Shown here in pieces: positions 1 to 5,143 of a DNA stretch of 5,842 nt (the first letter of the stretch is position 1; each line of letters begins with the position of its first letter). Position numbers and translations under genes: made by a program. Below the pieces are notes generated by a model. The model did not search any database. It had not been told where the DNA came from and saw only the letters and a program-made list of their open reading frames with translations. Origin of the DNA: Thermoplasmata archaeon (GTDB lineage Archaea > Thermoplasmatota > Thermoplasmata > Thermoplasmatales > Thermoplasmataceae); contig JAJZOK010000067.1 of NCBI GenBank assembly GCA_021811525.1, positions 1 to 5,842 of the forward strand, in the 5' to 3' direction.

Positions 1-485
1 CTTATACTAGGAAGGAGTTCATGGGAGGAGTACCCTACCCAAAGATTACGACTTTCATACAGGGGAATCAGAAGAGAGATTTCGAGATCGAACTCAGACT
101 TGTTGCCAAGGAAGCTTGCCAGGTCAGACATATCGCTCTTGAAGCCGCTAGGATTTCTGTGAACAGGAAGATGCTGGAAGGCTCAACTGCAGACAACTAT
201 TTCCTCCAGATCAGGCCATACCCCCATCATGTACTTAGAGAACACAAGATGGCAACTGGGGCAGGAGCAGACAGGATTTCATCAGGTATGAGGGCTGCAT
301 TTGGAAGGCCTGTTGGCACAGCAGCCAGAATTTCTTCAGGTGACATCATAATGGTTGGCAGGACAACTCCTGACAGAGCTGTGAAGCTCAGAGATGCACT
401 GCATAAAGCATCAATCAAATTACCGACCCCTTGCAGAATTGAAATTTTCAAAGGTAAAGAAATAGCTGGAAAGCTTGGCCTTTAA
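1..485 (+). CDS. rpl10e: Large-subunit ribosomal protein L10e (5'-partial, start outside window)
   Basis: Structural protein of the archaeal 50S ribosomal subunit, the counterpart of eukaryotic RPL10 and bacterial uL16, sited near the A-site and P-site tRNAs. The reading frame is open to the left edge: the codons before the ATG at 21 read YTRKEF, giving YTRKEFMGGVP, the usual N-terminal region of L10e. Bases 1-2 (CT) fit the end of an Ala codon. So the ATG at 21 is internal, the GGAAGGAG just before it is coding sequence rather than a ribosome binding site, and about 15-20 residues are missing. Visible family signatures are CQVRHIALEAARI, a RPYPHHVLREHK segment, and the highly conserved ATGAGADRISSGMR followed by AFGRPVGTAARI. 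The C-terminal LPTPCRIEI is also typical. The 160 visible residues plus the missing start match normal archaeal L10e length. The next gene on this strand has its own promoter, so L10e probably ends its transcript here. Confidence 0.96.
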   Translation, partial: YTRKEFMGGVPYPKITTFIQGNQKRDFEIELRLVAKEACQVRHIALEAARISVNRKMLEGSTADNYFLQIRPYPHHVLREHKMATGAGADRISSGMRAAFGRPVGTAARISSGDIIMVGRTTPDRAVKLRDALHKASIKLPTPCRIEIFKGKEIAGKLGL

Positions 486-506
486 CCTAATCTTACTATT
501 TTCACT

Positions 507-521
507 AAAAAATATTTTTTT
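507..521 (+). terminator. Poly-T terminator after L10e
   Basis: An A-run followed by TAT and a run of seven T bases (515-521) lies about 30 bases after the L10e stop codon. Archaeal RNA polymerase terminates at T-rich tracts without needing a hairpin. A shorter T4 at 498-502 precedes it. The site separates L10e from the methyltransferase promoter that begins about 20 bases later. Confidence 0.55.
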
Positions 522-542
522 GTCCTATACTTGCGCTAGCCA

Positions 543-551
543 TTTATTATA
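543..551 (+). promoter_or_regulatory. TATA box of the methyltransferase gene (leaderless)
   Basis: TTTATTATA is centred about 31 bases before the ATG at 578. With the usual archaeal spacing of about 26 bases from TATA centre to transcription start, the transcript would begin near 573, only about five bases before the start codon. No Shine-Dalgarno sequence is present in that stretch, so the mRNA should be essentially leaderless. The start site itself is inferred. Confidence 0.6.
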
Positions 552-577
552 ACACTTTACACCATAATGCGGCATCA

Positions 578-1372
578 ATGAAGGGCGCTACCGGAAAGAA
601 GTCAATATTTGACAGTGTTGCTGATCTTTATGATATTGCTAGACCGGAGTACCCTGCATCTCTTATTGACAACCTCATAGAAAATTCTGGCATTAAATCC
701 AATTCCAGGATCCTTGAAATTGGTGCAGGCACAGGTTTACTGACCAGGGCATTTGCATTCAGGGGCTTCAGGATCACCGGCATAGAACTGGGCAGTAAAC
801 TTGCACAGAAAGCTAGGCTCAATGTTTCCAAATTCAATAATGCGACGATTCTTGAGGGAGACTTTGACACACAAGAATTAGATCCAGGCTCATATGACCT
901 TGTTGTTGCTGCTACTTCATACCACTGGCTCGACTCGTTGAAAAGGTGCCAAAAGATCAGGAATATCTTAAGTGAAGGCGGAACAGCAGCAATCATTGAA
1001 ACAAGGCATATAGACAATGGAAGGGAAACTTTTCCTGTTTCATCCCAGAAATGCTACCTCATATGGGATAAGAACACTACTGCAGAATTCAGGCTCCCTG
1101 GCAGCGATGAAGTGGTGAATGAGGGTTTCAGGTATTCTTCCGAGTTCAGGGATGGGTTTGAAATGACATTTAACAAAAACTACGAAACTGATGTTGAATA
1201 CACTGCTTCAGAATATAGGCAACTCCTCTCTACCTATTCGGATATAATATTGATGCATGGCCAATCTCGAGAAGGTTTACTGGAATGCCTATCGGACATG
1301 ATAGACAATGATTATGGCGGAAAAATCACGAAAAGTTATCTCTGGCAGCTATTCATCATGAAGAAGATTTAG
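578..1372 (+). CDS. Class I SAM-dependent methyltransferase, substrate unknown
   Basis: A 264-residue soluble methyltransferase of the Methyltransf_11/25 type. The N-terminus FDSVADLYDIARPEYP (11-26) is the helix that typically precedes the Rossmann core in this group. Motif I, the SAM-binding loop, is ILEIGAGTG (45-53); the acidic residue that would bind the ribose hydroxyls is E70 at the end of strand 2; D95 sits where an adenine-contacting acid is expected; strand 4 is YDLVVAATSYHWLD (106-119), with the Y-H-W signature common in this family. The C-terminal 100 residues are more variable and probably form the substrate lid; they give no clue to the target, which could be a small molecule, lipid or macromolecule. 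The ATG at 578 is the only ATG ahead of the conserved N-terminus and fits the TATA spacing. It converges with the agmatinase gene, so no partner can be read from an operon. Confidence 0.9.
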   Translation: MKGATGKKSIFDSVADLYDIARPEYPASLIDNLIENSGIKSNSRILEIGAGTGLLTRAFAFRGFRITGIELGSKLAQKARLNVSKFNNATILEGDFDTQELDPGSYDLVVAATSYHWLDSLKRCQKIRNILSEGGTAAIIETRHIDNGRETFPVSSQKCYLIWDKNTTAEFRLPGSDEVVNEGFRYSSEFRDGFEMTFNKNYETDVEYTASEYRQLLSTYSDIILMHGQSREGLLECLSDMIDNDYGGKITKSYLWQLFIMKKI

Positions 1373-1379
1373 AAAAAAA
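1373..1379 (-). terminator. Poly-T terminator of the aIF5A-agmatinase transcript
   Basis: On the minus strand seven consecutive T bases begin eight bases after the agmatinase TGA stop, in the 14-base gap between the two convergent genes. This is a plausible archaeal intrinsic terminator. There is no clear hairpin. Confidence 0.5.
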
Positions 1380-1386
1380 CTGACAA

Positions 1387-2238
1387 TCACGCTTTGCTTT
1401 CTTTACTGCCTATGAAGTCCTGAATGAATTTAGCAGCCAACATTGACGTGTTTCCATTGTCGTATACAGGGGTCATTTCCACAATGTCGAACCCGACAAT
1501 CCTCTTTGCAAAATGGTTAATCAGCGACCTGACTTCTGCAGAAGATATGCCATAAGGTTCCGGAGTGCCAACCCCAGGGGCTTCCGATGGATCGATGCCA
1601 TCCATGTCGATTGAGAAGTAGATTTTTTCCTTGGCCTTTTTTTCAATTTCCTCAATCACCTTCTGAATCCCCTTTTCTCTGACTTCATTAGCGCTGAAGT
1701 ACCTTATCTTAGAGAAGTCTGGGTCCTCGTATTCCTCTCTGGACACAGATCTTGTCCCCACAGAGAAAATTCTTTCTTCGCCAAGGATCTCCAATGCCCG
1801 CCTGGTGATGCAGGCATGGTTGTACTTGCTTCCCATGTATTCATATCTGAAGTCACTGTGGGCATCAATTATAATCATAGAACAGCCCGAAAAATTCCTG
1901 ATGAGGCCAGTTGTAAGGGAGTGCTCTCCGCCAAGCATTATTGGAATTTTTCCATCATCTGCAATGTGCCTGACAGATCTTTCTATATCATTGACGACTT
2001 CTTCGGCGTCCTCTTCAACATAAAGGTCCCCCATATCACAAATTGGCAGGTCGGGATAATTCACTTTGTACTGGAAATCGAATGACTCCAGATTATCATA
2101 GGCAAGCCTTATGGAATCAGGGGCTAAACGAGAGCCTCTCCTGAAACTTGAAGTATGGTCGAACGGAACCCCGAAAATAACATACTTGGCATCCTCATAG
2201 GATACCTGTGCATCTGCTATTTTCCTGTGGGAAAACAT
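1387..2238 (-). CDS. speB: Agmatinase-family ureohydrolase
   Basis: Mn-dependent ureohydrolase that removes urea from agmatine to give putrescine; in some archaea relatives act on N1-aminopropylagmatine to give spermidine. From the ATG at 2238 it has 283 residues, the normal archaeal size. Numbered from that Met, the metal ligands are all present: H106 in GGEHS, D125/H127/D129 in DAHSD, and D211/D213 in SIDMDGIDP. The active-site His lies in the archaeal-style segment EYMGSKYNHA (H141), and E254 in DIVEMTP matches the acid that binds the guanidinium group. SFRRGSRLAPDSIR is the usual substrate-entrance loop. It is the second gene after aIF5A, five bases from its stop, with AGGTG overlapping that stop as ribosome binding site. 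An upstream in-frame TTG at 2284-2286, preceded by GGAGGT, would add 16 residues inside the aIF5A gene; I prefer the ATG because the family N-terminus begins close before VIFGVPFD. Family is certain; exact substrate is inferred. Confidence 0.92.
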   Translation of the reverse strand: MFSHRKIADAQVSYEDAKYVIFGVPFDHTSSFRRGSRLAPDSIRLAYDNLESFDFQYKVNYPDLPICDMGDLYVEEDAEEVVNDIERSVRHIADDGKIPIMLGGEHSLTTGLIRNFSGCSMIIIDAHSDFRYEYMGSKYNHACITRRALEILGEERIFSVGTRSVSREEYEDPDFSKIRYFSANEVREKGIQKVIEEIEKKAKEKIYFSIDMDGIDPSEAPGVGTPEPYGISSAEVRSLINHFAKRIVGFDIVEMTPVYDNGNTSMLAAKFIQDFIGSKESKA

Positions 2239-2240
2239 TG

Positions 2241-2245
2241 CACCT
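2241..2245 (-). promoter_or_regulatory. Ribosome binding site of agmatinase overlapping the aIF5A stop
   Basis: Read on the minus strand, the aIF5A TAG stop runs into GTG to give AGGTG, complementary to the archaeal anti-Shine-Dalgarno sequence, followed by CA and the ATG at 2238. Stop codon and binding site share bases, which points to translational coupling of the two genes. It is one of the reasons for choosing 2238 over the upstream TTG, although the TTG has a competing GGAGGT at 2293-2298 with six-base spacing. Confidence 0.55.
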
Positions 2246-2633
2246 AATTCTGAAGCATGATCTTTCTGACGCCCATTGTCTCCCAATAGGATACCTCCGT
2301 TCCGGGCTGTATCCGGTCAACCTCTTCCGGGGTGACCTGCACTACAAAAGTTTCAAAGGTTTCAGAATCCATAAGCTGAATTTCGTTGTTAGCCTTTGAA
2401 AGTACCTGTGCGTTTTTCTTTTCTATAATTGGTACCTTTACCTTGTGCTTTACAGGGAATACAACACTCCTCTTCTGGCCGTCGAAAACCCCAATTGCAA
2501 CGATTCTAGCTTTGGCTTCACCATGTTTTCCTGGCTTGGACATTGTGATTTCTGCGATTTTGCAGGGTGCATCATCAATAAGCATGTATCTTCCAACTTT
2601 TAATTCCCTAACTTCGGCTTCCTGCCAACTCAT
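2244..2633 (-). CDS. eif5A: Translation factor aIF5A (hypusine-containing)
   Basis: Archaeal homologue of eIF5A and bacterial EF-P; it binds the ribosome beside the P-site tRNA and helps peptide-bond formation at poor sequences such as polyproline. The 129 residues match the archaeal family length. The N-terminal KOW-like SH3 domain holds the loop [12 protein letters not shown] (32-43); K36 is the lysine converted to deoxyhypusine or hypusine by deoxyhypusine synthase, which is not in this window. The C-terminal OB fold (from about residue 68, [13 protein letters not shown]) ends with [16 protein letters not shown]. The ATG at 2631-2633 lies about five bases after the transcription start predicted from a strong TATA box, so it is the first gene of its transcript and near-leaderless. 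The agmatinase gene follows at once, linking the factor to the polyamine chemistry that modifies it. Confidence 0.97.
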   Translation of the reverse strand: MSWQEAEVRELKVGRYMLIDDAPCKIAEITMSKPGKHGEAKARIVAIGVFDGQKRSVVFPVKHKVKVPIIEKKNAQVLSKANNEIQLMDSETFETFVVQVTPEEVDRIQPGTEVSYWETMGVRKIMLQN

Positions 2634-2962
2634 ATGCTTCGTTTCCTAATTGTATCAGTATTTATATATCTTCTATTAACAAAAGTAATGGTGGATTAAG
2701 AAAAGAGTCTGATTGATCACATTGGAAAAAATATCCTGGTCGTGTTTTATCTTGAGTAACTCCGAGGAAGGAGAGATTTCTTTCCCATAAAATAATGCCA
2801 CATAGAAAGTAATAAGCAAGTCGATTCACTTAGATTGAAAATTCTCGAAAAATGGCAGGTGCTCAAGCTTCACATGGATGGCATTCTTACATGGGGGATG
2901 AACCATATGATTTGTGCACATCCCGTTAATCCGAATTGACCTCTATCGCTTGTCCTAAGTCT
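2634..2962. other. Intergenic region, 329 bases, no convincing gene
   Basis: Lies between the amidohydrolase stop and the aIF5A start, both on the minus strand. Its left end holds the aIF5A promoter. Minus-strand T-runs at 2726-2731 (six) and 2848-2852 (five) could end the amidohydrolase transcript. Two short open frames exist: 47 codons on the minus strand (2676-2819, TTG start) and 25 codons on the plus strand (2852-2929). Neither has a clear ribosome binding site or recognisable product. I found no tRNA-like T-arm and no box C/D pair. A short imperfect direct repeat, ACATGG-ATG and ACATGGGGGATG, occurs around 2872-2900. Confidence 0.5.
2661..2669 (-). promoter_or_regulatory. TATA box of the aIF5A-agmatinase unit
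   Basis: On the minus strand TATATAAAT, preceded by the purine-rich AGAAGA (a possible BRE), is centred about 31 bases before the aIF5A ATG. The usual spacing puts transcription start near 2638, a purine, giving a leader of about five bases with no Shine-Dalgarno site. The geometry is the same as for the methyltransferase promoter. Confidence 0.7.
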
Positions 2963-4231
2963 CTAGATGAAGGCTTCATCATGAAGCTTTTCAGGTTCAT
3001 AACCAACCAATTTTCGGTCTCTTTTCAGGATTTTTCCGTTGATAATAACATCTGAAACGCAGGAAGAATCTGCGGAATATATGATGTTTGATACTGCAGT
3101 TTCTGCATTGGTAAGCATCATTCTCGGAGTCCTCAAATCCAGAATGGCGAAATCAGCTTTCTTACCAGCCTCAATGGAACCGATGTCGTTCCTGTTTAAT
3201 GCCCTGGAAGCATTGACTGTTGCCATGTCAAGGATTTCCTGTGCCGTTGTGAGGGCAGGATCCCATCGCTCATTCTTCACCCATATGGACCCAAACTTCA
3301 TGGTCTGGAAAAGTTCCTGGTTGTTATTGCTTCCAGAACTGTCAGAACCCACTGTGACCGTCACCCCATTGTCCCGGTATTCTGTGACCGGTGCTATCCC
3401 GCCTACTCCGAGCTTCGCATTGCTCACTGGGTTCCAGGAGACACTGCAATGATTCTTGCCCAATAGCCTTACTTCCCTCATGGTGTTCCATACCCCATGA
3501 GCAGCAAGGAATCTGCGATTCAGGAATCCTATCCTGTCAAGGTGCTCAGTGGGCCTTTCCCCATTATGCTGGGCCATGAAGTTGTACACTTCCTCCCTTG
3601 TTTCGCACAGGTGGCCGTGGACAATTGTATCCTTCCTTTCGGCAATTTCCCTGGCCTTGAGGTAGACCTCATCCGAAGCAACGTATACGCCTTGAACGCC
3701 TACCGAAGGAGTAACCAAATCGTCATTCTGGAACTGCCCTATGAAACGTTCTGCGTTTGCGCTTGGATCTCCTTTCTGGGTTGTTTTGTCCTGATCCAGG
3801 GTAACCCACGAAAGAAATGCCCTCATTCCTGCGTCTTTTGCTGCCTTTGCAATCAGGTCTTCTGAATAATAAAGGTCCACGAAGGAGGTCACACCGGAAT
3901 CTATCATTTCATAAATCCCCAGAAGGGCCGAATTGTAAATCCCGCTGTTCGTCCTTTCTGAATCAAGCTTGAATGTGAGTTCCAGGAATTTGCTCAGAGG
4001 CATGTCGTCAAGTTTCCCCCTGAGGTGGGACATTGCCACATGGCAGTGTGTGTTTATGAGACCGGGCATCACAAGCTTGTATGTACCGTCGATGACTTCA
4101 TTTGAATCATGGGTCTCCTTCCCTATGTATGATATGGTGCTTCCTTCAACGTAAATATTGCCCCTCAGTACCTCTCTTCCCTGATTCTGGGTTACTATGA
4201 GCGCATTCCTGATTTCAAGGGTCTTCACCAT
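2963..4231 (-). CDS. TRZ/ATZ-family amidohydrolase, probable SAH/MTA/5'-deoxyadenosine deaminase
   Basis: A 422-residue cytosolic metal-dependent hydrolase of the SsnA/MtaD group (COG0402), which deaminates adenosine derivatives or related ring compounds. The N-terminal beta-sandwich leads into PGLINTHCHVAMSHLRG, with metal ligands H62 and H64. HGHLCET gives ligand H207 and catalytic E210; AAHGVW gives H245; GSDSSGSNNNQEL gives metal ligand D297. SVSWNPVSNAKLGVG (263-277) and the C-terminal GSIEAGKKADFAILDL (351-366) are standard for the group. In methanogens and Thermotoga close relatives deaminate S-adenosylhomocysteine, methylthioadenosine and 5'-deoxyadenosine; that role here is inferred, and guanine or triazine-type substrates cannot be excluded. 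The ATG at 4229-4231 has no Shine-Dalgarno site. It follows the membrane-protein gene by 27 bases and may be co-transcribed or use an AT-rich element in that gap. Confidence 0.88.
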   Translation of the reverse strand: MVKTLEIRNALIVTQNQGREVLRGNIYVEGSTISYIGKETHDSNEVIDGTYKLVMPGLINTHCHVAMSHLRGKLDDMPLSKFLELTFKLDSERTNSGIYNSALLGIYEMIDSGVTSFVDLYYSEDLIAKAAKDAGMRAFLSWVTLDQDKTTQKGDPSANAERFIGQFQNDDLVTPSVGVQGVYVASDEVYLKAREIAERKDTIVHGHLCETREEVYNFMAQHNGERPTEHLDRIGFLNRRFLAAHGVWNTMREVRLLGKNHCSVSWNPVSNAKLGVGGIAPVTEYRDNGVTVTVGSDSSGSNNNQELFQTMKFGSIWVKNERWDPALTTAQEILDMATVNASRALNRNDIGSIEAGKKADFAILDLRTPRMMLTNAETAVSNIIYSADSSCVSDVIINGKILKRDRKLVGYEPEKLHDEAFI

Positions 4232-4249
4232 AAGGTATTGAGAGGCAAA

Positions 4250-4257
4250 TTAATAAA
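4250..4257 (-). promoter_or_regulatory. Possible TATA element of the amidohydrolase gene
   Basis: TTTATTAA on the minus strand overlaps the 27-base gap after the membrane-protein stop. It resembles the methyltransferase TATA box, but its centre is only about 22 bases before the ATG, a little close for a leaderless start. A second AT-rich stretch, CTTAAAAAC (about 4268-4276), would give a leader of about 15 bases. Either would allow transcription separate from the upstream genes. Confidence 0.3.
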
Positions 4258-4258
4258 A

Positions 4259-5137
4259 TTACCAGTTGTTTTTAAGCTTAGGAGTCCCTTTTTTCCTGGC
4301 TTTTCTTTCTGGAGAAGACCTTGCGGCATAAACCAGTGTTACAACAAGCGCTAGGGCAGCAACGAAAAGGTCAAAGCCCGAACCTGCGGTTATCTGGACA
4401 AGGTAGAAAACAATCACTCCCAACACGCCACCTAGAACCAGGGCCGATGCAATACCGGAAAGTACTTCACCCTTGAGCTTGTTTTCCTTGACTATCACGA
4501 AGTATGCCATTATGGCCACCAGGGAAATAATCAGTGCAGCCAGCATCACTGGATCTATTGGGAAACTGTATTCAGAAAGGGGAGGGGGGAATTTCTGCCC
4601 AAAGATGTTTGTGGATCCCGTGACCACAAGTGCAATGAAAGAGATAATCTGCTGTGAATAAGCTTCATAATAGGCCTGAAGGTAAGTGTAAGAGTACTGC
4701 TGCATCAAGTAAAGAACGAATACCTGATCAAGTAATGGAAGAAGGGAAAATGTCTGGTAACCGATGGATTTAGCTAAACTTTTTGAAAAGATTCCCTCAA
4801 AAACAGATGCTATGCTCAGGGCCATTGTCAGGGTAATGGCGGTCTGAATATTCAGAGGGATTATGAACAGCCTGAAGAACCAGTCTGATGCAATGAGGTT
4901 TCCCGCAAGCATGATATTGAGCAGGATTATGAGCAATACTAGAATGACTACCGTTGGGTAAAGATTTCTTGAAAATGGTTCTGGAAGGACTTTCTTGATT
5001 ATGGGGAGAATGCTCAGGAATATGAACGGGATAACATACACGTTTCCAACAATATTTGGTATTACGTATATTGAGAGCACTATGGATGGAAGCATTATTG
5101 CAACGTTGATGGGAATCATTTTCATGTCGTCTTCCAT
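4259..5137 (-). CDS. Polytopic membrane protein of unknown family, DUF58 partner
   Basis: I do not recognise the family. The 292-residue product has about eight or nine hydrophobic segments, roughly at 8-30, 33-48, 61-80, 87-112, 130-146, 163-178, 196-216, 225-248 and 254-271. Between segments are a basic loop (KKVLPEPFSRNLYP, 48-61), a tyrosine-rich stretch with repeated Y/Q/A residues (145-163) and a proline-rich loop (FPPPLSEYSFP, 183-193). The C-terminal 20 residues are strongly basic and should lie in the cytoplasm. There is no soluble catalytic domain. The start at 5135-5137 is six bases after the DUF58 stop, with GGGGAG ten bases ahead; Met5 is an alternative. The tight spacing indicates co-translation with the DUF58 protein, so it may anchor or work with that protein. 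A transporter or assembly role is possible but unproven. Confidence 0.8.
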   Translation of the reverse strand: MEDDMKMIPINVAIMLPSIVLSIYVIPNIVGNVYVIPFIFLSILPIIKKVLPEPFSRNLYPTVVILVLLIILLNIMLAGNLIASDWFFRLFIIPLNIQTAITLTMALSIASVFEGIFSKSLAKSIGYQTFSLLPLLDQVFVLYLMQQYSYTYLQAYYEAYSQQIISFIALVVTGSTNIFGQKFPPPLSEYSFPIDPVMLAALIISLVAIMAYFVIVKENKLKGEVLSGIASALVLGGVLGVIVFYLVQITAGSGFDLFVAALALVVTLVYAARSSPERKARKKGTPKLKNNW

Positions 5138-5143
5138 TTTCCA

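Noticed and set aside
628..1017. 129-codon minus-strand frame opposite the methyltransferase
   Set aside because: It lies wholly within a well-supported gene on the other strand, has no ribosome binding site, and its translation shows no family resemblance.
2765..2786. Purine/pyrimidine near-palindrome GGAAGGAGAG...CTTTCC
   Set aside because: The arms pair poorly and no T-run follows, so it does not support a hairpin terminator or an operator.
2634..2962. Possible tRNA or box C/D RNA in the gap
   Set aside because: An AATTCGGATT stretch on the minus strand (about 2929-2938) recalls a T-arm but lacks the invariant TTCRA pattern and pairing arms; isolated CTGA and GGATGA sequences do not form a C/D pair with sensible spacing.
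3497..3865. 122-codon plus-strand frame opposite the amidohydrolase
   Set aside because: Antisense shadow of a gene with intact catalytic motifs; Cys-rich product with no recognisable domain or promoter.
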